Notes under the pieces: model-generated
Told to the model about the DNA's origin: nothing
The model's database searches: none
The model's input: only the letters and a program-made list of their open reading frames with translations
Position numbers and translations under genes: made by a program
Source of the DNA: Mugil cephalus
Taxonomy: Eukaryota; Chordata; Actinopteri; Mugiliformes; Mugilidae
DNA length: 64,000 nt
NCBI RefSeq assembly: GCF_022458985.1
Contig: NC_061781.1
Location: 21,043,001-21,107,000 of the forward strand
Direction of reading: 5' to 3'
Shown: piece after piece, positions 1 through 10,880 of the stretch
How positions within the stretch are numbered: position 1 is the stretch's first letter
Layout of the letters: each line of letters opens with the position of its first letter

Positions 1-870
1 GATTACTTGACCTTGCTTTGGAGGAGAAAAATCATTAAACGTTTGTAGGTGGCACGACAAGTGTGGCTTTTCCACAAAACAGCGTTGCGACATCCGCTAA
101 GGTTTGGGTGTGATCACTGTTTATGTTCACATTTTTTGAGGTACAGAGATAAAAACGACATAAAACCATAGGAATTTTTGTTGGCTTTCCGATGGTGTGG
201 CTCTGATTCCCGTAGGACCTACGGTTTGGACTCCAGGCTCAGCCGAGCGAGGAGTGCGCCGAGCAGTTTTTGAACTTTTCCCCATTCATGTGTACGCAAT
301 AATTCGCTGCCATTCTCTGGGAAAATTCCAAGTGCATGCTCTTCTCTCTCTCGTCACAGCAGCCACAGTTTTCACTGTACATGTGTAGAAGAAACATTAA
401 AACGAAGAGGGCCCTCGACTGTCGCTCATTTTCCTTGTACGACCGGCCATTGAGATATAAGCAGTTGTTCAGAGGTCAAAACCTAAGGTAGAGTATCTGT
501 ACCTAGCCCTCCAGTGCTTAGAGACAACAGCTGCTGACCCTCGTAGCCATGGCAACCTTAATGAGCCACACGCACGCAAAAGATTATGACCCCTTCAGAC
601 ATTAACAGCAATGGAGAAAGAGGTAAGATCTGACATTTGCAGCATTAAATAAGGAGAGGGCGTTTCATTAACACCACAGCTGTAAACCTGGTGGCTATAT
701 CGACACGATGCTGAATCAACTGGACGGCCCAAACATTATGACCAACCTTAGACATTAACAGCAATGGAGAAGGAGGCCAGATCTCACTCCATTAACCCCC
801 CACTGCAGTGTATGACCCCTTGCAAGAACTCTGTTAAAACATTTGGTAGGTAGTAGGATGGGGAGCCTTA
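1..870. other. Intergenic DNA with a short tandem duplication
   Basis: I see no convincing coding exon here. Two imperfect copies of a roughly 50-bp block (about 590-640 and 740-790) share the string attaacagcaatggagaa, and a related block lies near 62800-62890 inside an intron of gene G. This suggests a dispersed or duplicated repeat present at both ends of the window. The short open frame near 197-388 has no recognisable motif and I do not call it. Confidence 0.4.
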
Positions 871-879
871 TTAATGTTT

Positions 880-1950
880 ATTTTTTCTGTTTTGCGAAAA
901 ACAGAAGTGAATGTTCCTGTGAAGACACCACAACATTGTTTGGTTTTATCATGTTTATCTCCCGTTAACAGCTTTGGTGGTTCAGTCCAATGTTGCTATA
1001 AAACTAAACACAGCCACACTTCTGCTTTTGAGTTTAGATATTTCAAGGACCGCATTAGTGTTGCAAGTATTATTAAATCACTGAATCATGAATTACAAAA
1101 AGAACTGCAATTAATTGATGGAAATAGAGTAAATGAAATCTTTTTCATTTACATTAGTTCCAGTTTATATTTTTCCACTGATCATCTTTGTCACGTGAAG
1201 TTGATGCTCAGGTGGTCAGTCCCTCAGTTTGAGAGCCACGGGAATAATCATGTCTTCATTTATGAACACTATTACGACCCCTTCTTTTCTGCCATTTGTG
1301 GCTCACTTTATCACATCCTGCAGAAGCCGGCATTTTCACCACAGATACGTACGACTAACCACACCGGATTTACAGGTCCTGAATAACTAGAAGCCTGTCT
1401 GACTACAGACATGTTCATGATAGTTTACAATATTAAACACTTGTTCCATCTGGATGGAGTTAAATTATATTTATGATATAATTAGGCTTCTTTTATAGTT
1501 TAGAATATTTTGAATGGCAGTCAAAGGTAAAACATGTTTTTCTACCTGCTGAACAGACGTCAGTCTTTTCATTCATTCGCTTCATCAAGAAAGATACTTG
1601 GATTGGTTTGAACGACATAGCAGAGGAAGGGACCTGGAAATGGATTGATGGGACTCCAATGACTCTGAAGTAAGTCTTCATTTCAGTTCAGTATTGACAT
1701 CAAAATGTACATTTGTACACTTGTCTCAATGGCAAATATTGCCATACAGAAATAATGTTGTTGCTGGACTTATACATCAGTGAACACTCGAACTTCAGCC
1801 ACATGGGGGCAGAAGAACTTGATTTCTGTGTTTGACCTATCGACTGTAAAAAGATGGAGGTGGAACTATTCCTCAAAAGTACAACAGAATGCCCTTTATT
1901 GTCATTATATAGTGTACAACAAGTATTTCTAAAACAGTGCAAAGAAGGTA
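880..1950 (+). pseudogene. Lectin receptor relic with one intact orphan CTLD exon
   Basis: This is a plus-strand copy of the sequence that surrounds the CTLD exons in the minus-strand paralogues. Sequence at about 980-1060 matches the TM-neck intron of gene B. The neck exon and CTLD exon 1 are gone; only the end of the exon 1/intron junction survives near 1372-1390. CTLD exon 2 is complete at 1557-1669, preceded by a gaacag acceptor and followed by a gtaagt donor. It encodes the WIGLND and WKWIDGTP strings and is 9 bases longer than its paralogues, in frame. No CTLD exon 3 follows in the relic. It is a broken copy, not a functional gene, unless the exon is spliced into something outside the window. 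Confidence 0.7.
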
Positions 1951-2700
1951 CTATATTAGTTACAAGATATGCAGCTAAAGTTAAAATACAAATACCAAAA
2001 AAATTTAAAATATTAAAATTTTTTTAAATCAATATATTTATAAGTGTAGCAACAGTGATAAAGTGTAAATGTGTAAACATGTATTGCACAAGGTTTTTGT
2101 AATAGTCGGTTAAGACATAATACCAGCTAAAGTCAATGTGGTTTCAAGTCTTGTATTGCACATTATACTGATTGTTACTTGCGGCAGTTCAGGGTGGTGT
2201 GAAAAAATGTGTGAAAACACATTAACTGGAAAACACATTATGTCACTCCATAAAGAGACATAAATAGAATGTGAAGACTGTTAGTTCCATGTTATGAATT
2301 GTTACGATGACAGGGTTTTCACTTTTTGTAGTGGCATTGCATTAGTTGTAATATGTATATTAAATATGAAAAAGTTCTGATATAATTTATGTTTCTTCAA
2401 ACGATAGAAGCGTCTGTATTACAAACCACAACCTCTAAAATAAAAGCACAGCTCTCTCAGTCATGTCCTACTTCCTGTTAACAAGCCCTAATAAAAGCCC
2501 ATATGGCCACAGCACATAGGTGCATGTGCTCTTAACCAGTTTTTTGCCAAGCTTGAATAAAAGCTTTTTATACTTTTTCAGCCACAGAGTGGTTGCAATC
2601 TTTTCTTTTTTGAGCTCTCTCATGTATTGTAAACATATGGTGAATACCATTATCTTCATGAAGATGAGATTTAGTGCAGGGCTATTTTTCACTAGTGGAC
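1950..2700. other. AT-rich spacer upstream of gene A
   Basis: No gene is visible. The part from about 2440 onward resembles the sequence upstream of gene G (about 61350-61560), including acttcctgtt, ggccacag and a long pyrimidine stretch, so it belongs to the upstream region shared by the two plus-strand lectin genes. Confidence 0.4.
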
Positions 2701-2872
2701 CTATGAATTGTCAAGTATGACGATTTGCATGATCACCGCATCTGAAACACATGACTTCCTTGCATGCTAACTTTAAAAAGTGAAACCCACAGTGGTTTCA
2801 TGATTCTTATGAACGTCAATGCTTCAGAGAGAGTAGAGATCATTGCGGAAATATTTTGCATTTATAAGAACA
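2700..2872 (+). promoter_or_regulatory. Proximal upstream region of lectin gene A, conserved with gene G
   Basis: The 170 bases before the gene A start are clearly related to those before gene G (about 61590-61737). Both contain acttcctt (an ETS-type core on the opposite strand), a ttaaaaa A/T-rich box, gaaacccaca, and agagtagagatcatt close to the start codon. Conservation between two genes 59 kb apart suggests promoter or 5' UTR function. No transcript start can be fixed from sequence alone. Confidence 0.4.
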
Positions 2873-5800
2873 ATGGAGAATATTTATGTCAACATTGAAG
2901 AACTCAAACCTGTCAGCCCAAAACACTCAACAAATTGCTCAGATAAGAAGACACAAAGAGGTGAATATTTTATCATCCATCATTTTCACTTATTTTTACA
3001 GAATGTGTTTGTTTTTCACTCTGTTTTTTCTGTTCAGGTCCATGGAGTTTATATTTGGGTTTTACTGTCTTTCTGTGTGTTTTCCTGTTTGCTGGGCTCA
3101 TCATCCTTGGTGTTCTCTGTGAGTCTGGTTTTCATAAATTTACCTCTAACACTCAGTGCCTTCAACCTCCACTGACTGTCACTCACTAACACGGACCAGT
3201 CACAATGATAGCAACTGTCATGGCAGATATATCACACACATTTACAGATAACATTGTTACAAAGGGGTCTTCTCTGTTTCTGAAACATGTATCTTTTAGA
3301 CGTCATCAAAGACAACCTGACTGCAAAGAGAAACTTGCTCAACGCCAACCTGACTAAAGAGTTGGAGAGTTTGTCTGAACACAGTGAGTCTTTGGATTTT
3401 CAAAGATAGTAATAAAATTATATCAGGTGACTACGTCACCGGGCATTGTGATCAGACTTTATATTTTACTGGCCCTGCATTTTCAAAATTTTAAGTCAAA
3501 CTTGATAAATTAAGATTGTAGCACCTCTGCATTGATTAATTACAGCTGAAAATCCTCAATCATTGATAGAGGTCGTATCAATGTAAAGCTTAAAAAAACC
3601 CATGGTTAGTTTATAATGTCTCTTTTTAATGTTTATTTCACATAAAACATGTCTTATAGGTTGGAAAATGTTCAGCTTTGAATCCATGAAGTATTTTGTG
3701 TTTCAAAAGCATGTATGTTTATTTATTTCAGACCGTAAGTTACATGATTCAGTTGCAGAGCTCTCTGCCATCAAAGTTAACTTGACTGAGCTCCTACAGA
3801 CCAGCAACAACAAACTCTCCTCCATGACTGAAGAGAGAGACCTGCTGAACGCAAACCTGGCTAAACTTCGGTGTTTGTTTGAACCGAGTGAGTTTTTGAA
3901 CTTGTTAAAATTTACTTGTTGTTTATCGACGAACATGTTTTACTAAAATACTCATTGGTTAAGCCACCCAGCATGTAAAAAGATCCTTGTTAACATTTGG
4001 TGGCAGGAGGTTACACTTGGGTAAATGAATAAAAACTGAATAGGAACAAAATAATTCATCACAGTAATAAGGCAAATTCCATAATGATTTTATTGATCTT
4101 AACATAAAACTGTAACAACAGTTGGTTTAATTATGTGAGAAGTTTAAAAAATAAAAAGACACTACAACTAAATACTATCCAGCTACCTCAAATCAACATT
4201 GTTCTAGGCGTTTCAAATGGTCATTTATTAATAAATAAATAAATAAATAATTCAGTACTTACACCTCTAACCTCACAAATCCTGGAGTGATTGATTTGTA
4301 ACATCTTGTTTGATGTTTCTTCCAGAGAAAATGTGCCACGGAGAATGGAAAATGTTCAGTTGTTCCTGTTATTTCTTCTCTAAAGAGTCTGGTTCCTGGG
4401 ATAAAGGGAGACAGGACTGTAGAAACAAAGGAGCAGAACTGGTGGTGATAAACAGCCCTGAAGAACAGGTACTGTGTGTTTGCCATTGTGTTTAATGTAC
4501 ATTATTTTCATGTTATGGTACAACACTAAAATTTTTTTTTTTTTTTGTTTTTCTTCATCCTATTGAACAGATGTTTCTATTCAACGTCACCAAAAACTAC
4601 ATGTGGATCGGTTTGAATGACAGAGAAGTGGAAGGAACCTTGAAATGGGTTGATGGGACTCCACTGACTCTGCAGTAAGTCTTCATTTTGGTCCAATATT
4701 CACAATATAATTTAACAGTGTTGTATTATTAGACTTTCTAGATGACAGTTCTCTCAGTCACATGCAGACACCATTAAGCACAAATGACCTCATTGGTGGA
4801 AATCGAATAAGTGGAGACAATCTGTTTTTTTTTTTGACGTTTGATTTACAGTAAGTTTAGAAACATGGGGAGAGAGTACATTGTAAACAACTCATAGCAT
4901 ATGCAACAAATGATCACGTTAAAAATATTTTATGGCAAATATAATGACAACTATTTCCTTTTAACACACTTAGTTGAATTCAACCAACATTAGTTTTGTC
5001 TACAACATAGGTGTTGGATAGAGGTTGGACTCCCATTTATCTGGCAGCTTGTATTTCCCTCACAGTTGAACATTTCTTACAAGCACTCTATCACCAACAT
5101 TGAGGATAGATTGAGTGACTCGTTTGTCATAAACTACTTTGTTCCACTTAGCGGTTTTAGCAACATTTCAACTTGCAATTCAGTAGCTCTATTCCAGGTG
5201 TGCGGTACTGCACTTAATTCAGCCAGTACCATTTTAGGTCGGATGGTTACAGCATGTGCAGTCTCATTATGCAGCACTACTGGAAGGTGACTGAGGTGTT
5301 TAGTTGGTATTTCCATCAATCAACACTTGGTCACTTATGTGTCACGGTGTCTTCACCGTGGGCAAGAACTACCAAAGCAAGCGTGAGAACATCTGATTCC
5401 TTCCCAACACAGTCCTTGCCAGTCCAGTTGTTAGCAACTGGACTGGCAAGGACTAGAAGTAAGCAAGTTGTTGGGTTTTGACTTGTGCTGTGCTTTTGGT
5501 TCCCATAAGCCTTGTTGGGGGTCTACAGTAAGTGTTTGCTTTGGTTACTCTCAATTCTGCTTGCTTTGCAGTAGGACTGTTTCTAATCTTTTCATTGGGT
5601 TTATACTGCCTCTTTCAGTTCCCACCATCTTCTTCAGACTCTTTATCAACAGCAGAACTGAACAGTAGTTTAAAATGCTATGAAGAGCTGCACAGTCACA
5701 TCACGGACTCGTGAAAACATTTTGTTGTTCCTATTGTGATCCTTACTTTCTTCTAGATTGTATTAGTGTTTCTAGTTTCTCTTTTGTCAAAGATAAACAG

Positions 5801-5977
5801 TTTAGTGATTGTGTTGTTCACTGACCTTCCAGGTACTGGACGGAAAATCAGCCTGATAATGGAGGTGGAGTTAATACTAATGAGGACTGTGTGCATACAG
5901 GACATAGACACACCCCTGCTTGGAATGATCTGCCATGTACAAACTCTCTTCCGTGGATTTGTGAAAAACTACCATAA
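2873..5977 (+). CDS. C-type lectin-like receptor A (CD209/CLEC4-like), complete, 7 exons
   Basis: Predicted type II membrane receptor that binds sugars outside the cell. Exons: 2873-2960, 3038-3118, 3300-3383, 3732-3887, 4326-4468, 4571-4674 and 5833-5977; together 801 bases, 266 aa, one open frame. The start MENIYVNIEE matches gene G. Exon 2 encodes a single hydrophobic span ending in GLIILGVLCE. Exons 3 and 4 encode a heptad-like neck with the repeated TEERDLLNANL pattern. Exons 5-7 encode one long-form CTLD: six canonical cysteines plus one extra, WIGLND, QPDN and AWND. QPD plus WND is the galactose-type calcium/sugar site of the family. The exon 1 donor is shifted relative to gene G (see findings). 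The tail carries YVNI. Intron 6 (1158 bases) holds a retroelement relic and a perfect hairpin. Ligand and cell type are not inferable from sequence. Confidence 0.88.
5040..5400 (-). mobile_element. Possible retroelement coding relic in intron 6 of gene A
   Basis: The minus strand reads without stops over 5134-5319. A segment containing LPVVLHNETAHAVTIRPKMV resembles the region around the protease of some gypsy-type polyproteins, where a similar vNxTxxxvTIPPKxVL pattern occurs. No LTR, active-site DTG or neighbouring domain is visible, so this is only a weak call of an old insertion that enlarged this intron. Confidence 0.25.
5411..5454. repeat. Perfect 20-bp inverted repeat with 4-base loop
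   Basis: Bases 5411-5430 and 5435-5454 are exact reverse complements separated by ttag. They would form a 20-bp stem in RNA or a cruciform in DNA. It lies inside intron 6 of gene A. It is too short for a typical vertebrate pre-miRNA and has no bulges; it may be the end of a palindromic mobile element. Confidence 0.85.
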
Positions 5978-6167
5978 CATTGTTGTACAATTTGCTTGAA
6001 GATCAGATATTTACCAGTCTTTTAACTTTAGCTACTGAAGCACTATTCATTTATTCTGCAACTGTAAACTGCACTGACAAAAATATTCATGCTCAATACT
6101 ACCCACATAACACACATATACATATGTGTGTGTATATATACAACACATACAACATTTAATTTAATTA

Positions 6168-6173
6168 AATAAA
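6168..6173 (+). promoter_or_regulatory. Candidate polyadenylation signal of gene A
   Basis: AATAAA lies 191 bases after the gene A stop codon, following a (TA/TG)-rich tract, and a TGTG-rich segment follows about 20 bases later. This arrangement is normal for a vertebrate 3' end. Confidence 0.5.
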
Positions 6174-6179
6174 CCCCAT

Positions 6180-6790
6180 TTCACTGAATCAATTGTGTGC
6201 AAAGTGTGTCTTTGGTACATGTGCTTCTGCAACCTCATGCCCTGCAGTCAGTTGCAGACTTTTCTTTTTTTGAAAAGACTCCTTCAGTTGCTCACCAGGA
6301 TGGGACGTACAGATGTGACATGATTAGAGGTATTTATTGAATAGAAATTCATACGCACATAACATAAAAACTTATTTTATATCAAAAGAAAGAATGATTC
6401 ACAGACCAGAGAGACATGCAAGTGTTATCTATACTACTGGAAGCGAGAAACTTGTCACTTGCCAAGACACCAACAAGGAAGTTGGTCTTGAGCCATATGA
6501 GTCTCACATGAAAATGGCTTTCAGTCCATCAGTCATCAACACTTATAGCACTTACTATTAGAGAGCACATCAATTCTTGAAAGACTTAAGTAGCAGACAC
6601 AACTTCCCCAAACAGCTGTTTCAATCAGGCCTTCAGTTTCTATAGAAGTAAGAAAAAAACAGAAAACTTCTTCAGAAACCCGAAGCTGCATCTCTAACCA
6701 CTACTCCACAGTTCCCCTATTAAAAGTATAGTCTTATATAAAACTGAACTAAAAGACAAAATCAAATTTAGCTTCTATTCATGTGACATT
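6180..6790. other. Spacer between gene A and a LINE relic
   Basis: No splice-site-bounded exon or recognisable domain is visible. The open frame near 6337-6561 has no motif I recognise and is probably chance. Confidence 0.35.
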
Positions 6791-7760
6791 TATTTATCCA
6801 CAAGGGAAATTGCTTGGTCATAGTAGGGTAGTTGTTACAAAAAGATGAGCTGTTATACAGATGGACAGAGTAAGAAATAAAAGAAGTTCTGTAGCGTTCA
6901 CTATGGTAGTCACTGTTGTGCAGATGACAGAAATATTTCTGGTACAGGAGGAAACATTAAACAAGGGGAAATAGTTATAAATGAGGAACTGAAAAACACT
7001 GAAAATATGGCTAGACTGGAATAAATTATCGTTAAATAAGTTCATGGTATTTCGCAAAGGCACAGTGAACACAAAGGTGGGAATAGAAATTGATGGGGTT
7101 GAAACTGAAAGGGTGCATGAAAAAAAAAATTCTAGGGGTTACAGTGCATGACAAGCTAAGTTGGAAACCACACATCAACCCATACAGTCCAAAGTTTCAA
7201 GGAGCACTGCAGTCATTCAGAAATCAAAACAATGACTGGATCATAATTCTCTCCACACACTTGACTGTTCACTGGTTTTGCCATATTTACATTATTGTGC
7301 TGAGTTTTGGGGAAATGTGTTCAAAACTTCATTGTATTCACTTGCCATCCTGCAAAAAAGAGGAATAAGGACTATTCATAAGGTCAACTACTTGGAACAC
7401 ACAAATCCACTTTTTATACAATCAAACTCTGACGTTGTATCTTACTAAACAGCAATCATCTTGGATAAGGCAAAAATCAGACAACAAATATTAAAGAATC
7501 GGGAGGGAGGTTAAGAGGGGAACATGACTTCAAAATCTTAAACATACGAACAACCTTGAAAAGTTCCGCATATCGATAACCGGTGTCAAGCGGTGACAAC
7601 ATCAGTAAGGAACTCAAAGTCAAAAATTAACCAGTTTAAGAAAAGGTATTAAAGGTACAAATGGTTGAATCTGATCAAATACAGTAAAACAGTAAAAATC
7701 TTCTAAATTAAATGTAAACATCACAGAATGTATGGTTTTATACTGGAATGGCAACCATAT
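6790..7760 (+). mobile_element. Decayed non-LTR retrotransposon, RT C-terminal part
   Basis: The plus strand encodes fragments including KILGVTVHDKLSWKPHIN, the conserved segment after the RT catalytic core in CR1/L2-like LINEs. Further downstream come remnants of the ITGVKLWN-type C-terminal motif (about 7570-7600). Frames are broken many times. A related and longer copy is at 24687-26650. It is an old, inactive fragment. Confidence 0.65.
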
Positions 7761-7799
7761 TAAAAAAATTTAGGTATAATGGAACTACATTAAAATATT

Positions 7800-8190
7800 A
7801 ATTTGCATGATTTCCTGTCTGTAACATGTTTTGAGTTTCCTGTTTTATTTCGTTAAGTTTCTTGATTGCCTGTTGTGTTTCCTCATATGTCCATGACTGT
7901 GTCTGTTTTTTATTTTGTGATCATGTTTTGTGTTTCCTGTTTTATTTTGTCAAGTTTCTTAGTTTCCTGTCTGTCCTTCTTCATGTGTTTTTGTCATGTC
8001 TGTCCAGGTCATGTTTTCTGTTTCCTGTTTTATTTTGTTAAATTTCGTATTTCCTGTCTGTGTTTCCTTGTGTGCATCCCTTGATTGTTAATTGGTTTCT
8101 CCTGGTGCCATTGCCCTGATCTGTCTCACCTGTGTCTTGTCATCCCTCGGCCCTCATGTGTATTTATAGCCCTAATGAGTGCACTACTTA
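7800..8190. mobile_element. LTR-like or satellite-like segment with three diverged tandem units
   Basis: A unit containing gtttcctgttttattt and aagtttcttg recurs near 7836, 7931 and 8020. It is followed by cctgtgtcttgtcatccctc and a TATA-like gtatttatagcc. This pattern resembles the U3 part of teleost gypsy-type LTRs such as the one at 31406-31836. No partner LTR or coding region is next to it. Confidence 0.4.
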
Positions 8191-8289
8191 TGGTGCAGGT
8201 AAGATATGCGCTATACCATAACGTGTTTACGTGCACTTACGTTGTCCAGCTAGAGTCCGATTAAGGCAATAATTAGTTTTTTTCACATG

Positions 8290-8460
8290 CATGTAAACGC
8301 ACTGCCTGTTTATCCCTCTTCCATCAGGAAAGAGGTACAGGACCATTAAAACAAGGATAAACAGACTAAGGGACAGCTTCTTCCCCAGAGCTGTTAAAGC
8401 AATCACCCTCCCTCCCCCCATAGTGAAACACTCCCACCCCACCCCCCTACAGAACTTTCA
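8290..8460 (+). mobile_element. LINE fragment, last part of the reverse transcriptase ORF
   Basis: One plus frame reads approximately PSGKRYRTIKTRINRLRDSF followed by FPRAVKAI, the C-terminal signature of Rex1/CR1-type non-LTR elements. It is truncated on both sides and sits where the 3' end of lectin gene B should be, so it may mark the event that removed those exons. Confidence 0.6.
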
Positions 8461-9724
8461 CACACACTTGTTTAATTAATACTAGTCTCTGGTTCACCTC
8501 TACCGGTTACAAGGTAATGTTGGATTATATACTGTCCATATTTTTAAAAATAGTTTTTACAATTCTCACGGAGTAGTTGTCATGGCAACTGGTGGTCGCC
8601 ATTATGTCACATCCTGTCAAAAATATGACACTTGAACATGCATCAACATTATATTAACTACCTAAAATTACAAAAACTATCCTTGACAGAAATTTATTTG
8701 ACGTGTATTTTAGTGGTTTAGTTCCAAGTCCCAACCACTAACAAAGAGGAGGTGGAGCTTATGACCTTTACTGCAGCCAGTCACCAGGGGGAGCTCTACT
8801 TGCTTTGGCATCACTTTTGAGGAGCAGTTCTGCCTCCATCTTTATAAAGTCTATGGATCAAATACAGAAATCAAGTTCTTCTGCCCCCATGTGGCTGAAG
8901 TCCAAGTACATTTTAAAAATGTTGATCTGGTTGATTTTTTTTTTTTACTTGTTCACTGATTAATACTGTAAACTATCATGAACATGTCTGTAGTCAGACA
9001 GGCTTCTAGTTATTCAGTACCTGTTCTTCAGGGCTGTCTATCACCACCAGATCTGCTCCTCTGTTTCTACAGTCCTGTCTGCCTTCATCCCAGGAACCAG
9101 ACGCTTCAGAGAGGAAATGACAGGTGCAACTCAACATTTTCCATCCTTCACGGCATGTTTTCTCTGGAAGAAATCAATCAATCAAGTGATTTAGAAACCT
9201 GACATGCCAGATGCCACTTCTTCCATTTATGAGTAAAACAGGTAGACTGATGAACAGCTCGTAAACCACAAGACATCCAAAGACTCACTCTGTTTAGGGA
9301 AATTCTGAAGCCTTTCCATCTCTTTAATCATTTTAGTCAGGTTGGCTTTCAGCAGATCTCTCTCCTCAGTCATTTTAGTCAGGTTGGCGTTCAGCAGGTC
9401 TCTCTCCTCAGTCACGGAGGAGAGTTTGTCGGTGCTGGTCTGGAGTAACCCCACGTTGTCTTTGACGTCAGAGAGCTCTGCAGCTGAGTAACCATCTGAA
9501 ATGAATAAAAAGATGGCTTAGATATATACATACATCTAATATATATATCTATATATAAGGCAAGACTATTCCTATGGCTCTCAAACCGGAGGACTGACCA
9601 ACTGAGTGTCAACTTCAGAGTGACAAATATGATCAGTGGAAAAATATAAACCGGAACTAACGTAAATAAAAATGATTTAAATTACTCTATTCCAATAAAT
9701 TAATGGTAGCTCCTTTTGTTTTTA

Positions 9725-9905
9725 ATTATTTTTTGGGGCTTTTTTGGTCAGCAAAGTGAAGAATGACAGGAAATGGGGAGGCAGACAAGAGCGGAACAAC
9801 ATGCAGAACGGGCCCCTCGGTGCGGGACTCAAACCAGCGAGGACTGTAGCCTCTAAACATAAGGTGGGTGCTCAACCCACTGAGCTAAACACCACCTGCT
9901 ACCGC
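9725..9905. mobile_element. Dispersed SINE/MITE-like repeat
   Basis: The segment runs from a T-rich ttggggcttttttgg through gacaggaaatggggaggc to ccactgagctaaacaccacc. A shorter relative is at 32640-32740 with the same order of blocks. The final gctcaacccactgagctaaa block looks like a tRNA-derived region on the opposite strand. It lies in the TM-neck intron of gene B. Confidence 0.5.
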
Positions 9906-10099
9906 CTTTTGTATTTCAATAGTCAGCAGTTTAGTAGATCTTGCAACACTAATTCAGCCCTTGAAATATCTAAACTCAAAAGCAGAAGTGTAGCTGTGTT
10001 TAGTTTTATAGCTTCACTGGACTGAACCACCGCAGCTGTTAATGTTAGATAAACATGATAAATCTAAACAATGTTGTGTTGTCTTTATAGGAACATTCA

Positions 10100-10350
10100 C
10101 TTCTGTTCACTTTTATTTTTTTCCGTACATAGTCCACCCATATGTGAACTGTCTGTGTGATCGCTGAATGTCTCTGCTGCTTTTAAAGATAGAAATTTTC
10201 CCATTATGGGATGAATAAAGGCATATTTTATCTTATCTTTTGTTTTGTGAAGAGTGGCTTTTTCAGAATGGAAGAAACCACTCGGGCAATGAAACGTCTT
10301 CTCAGAAAACTCTACAAGTCCAGTTCCCTTTTTTTAAAAGCCTTTTGGAC
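10100..10350 (+). repeat. Retroposon 3' tail followed by a PLE-type tail, intron of gene B
   Basis: First comes a LINE/SINE-like end: a stretch with cccatatgtgaactgtctg, then ccattatgggatgaataaag and a (TATCT)-type terminus. It is followed directly by a block with gaaacgtcttctcag and tacaagtccagtt, closely resembling the 3' end of the Penelope-like elements in this window. The same composite is present in genes C (18630-19260) and E (42970-43230), so it was inherited through duplication. Confidence 0.55.
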
Positions 10351-10827
10351 CACGCCTGTGTATGTCTCTATTGAAAAGGTTTAAAGAATAATTATTAGAG
10401 ATGAGTGTTAGAGGGTTAACTTAGAAAAAAGCAGACTCACAGAGGACACCAAGGATGATGAGTCCAACCAACAGGAAAACACTGAGCAGTCCCAGAAAGA
10501 TAGTAAAACCTGAATATGAACTCTTCTCAGAGCTCGTTGGACCTGAACAGAGAAAACACCAATGAAACCAATAACATCTACAACACTGATAATAAAGAAG
10601 CATAACATACCTCTCAATAAATTCATCCTTACCTGTGTGACTTGTTGAAGCTTTTAGGTTGGCGGATTTGAGTTGATCAAGATTTTCATAAATTTCCTCC
10701 ATTGTTCACAAGGATGCAGGTTATTTTCTAGATGAGCTCCGTTCTCTGATGTGCAGCATGCACTGCTGTACATCTAATCTGTGAAGCCATGGGTTTCAGT
10801 TCTTTTATCTCGTTGTTTTTGATGGAC

Positions 10828-10880
10828 CTGCTAGAAAGTAACATGTTTCAGATGTGATGAATGCAGCTTCCTGAATAACC
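10828..10880 (-). promoter_or_regulatory. Conserved upstream module of gene B, ETS core mutated
   Basis: This matches the upstream module of genes C-F but reads tagaaagtaacatg where the others read taggaagtcac(a/g)tg. The second ETS-type core, cagcttcctgaata, is kept. Loss of one core agrees with the broken coding region. Confidence 0.45.

Larger units (their letters stand above)
9021..10702 (-). pseudogene. Truncated lectin receptor B, lacks CTLD exons 2 and 3
   Basis: Minus-strand exons: 10633-10702 (tail, MEEIYENLDQ), 10441-10542 (transmembrane, ending GLIILGVLC), 9289-9495 (neck with two TEERDLL repeats) and 9021-9163 (first CTLD third, ending IDSPEEQ). All have consensus splice sites and keep the frame. 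CTLD exon 2 is missing: just beyond the last exon, sequence normally found after CTLD exon 2 is joined directly to sequence normally before it (junction near 8960-8975). No CTLD exon 3 exists down to 6000, and a LINE end lies at 8290-8460. Read-through would add only a few residues before a stop, so a sugar-binding domain cannot form. Its promoter has also lost an ETS core kept by the other paralogues. I infer a pseudogene, or at most a truncated stalk protein. Confidence 0.8.

Noticed and set aside
874-1386. 170-aa open frame on the plus strand
   Set aside because: It runs across sequence that is intron in the paralogous lectin genes and has no domain; open by chance.
2873-2960. ITIM in the lectin cytoplasmic tails
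   Set aside because: The residue two before the tyrosine is E or N (E-I-Y, N-I-Y), not S/I/V/L, so the ITIM consensus is not met. The Y-x-N motif is reported instead.
7866-8084. 72-aa cysteine/phenylalanine-rich open frame
   Set aside because: Translation of a T-rich tandem repeat within an LTR-like segment; low complexity.
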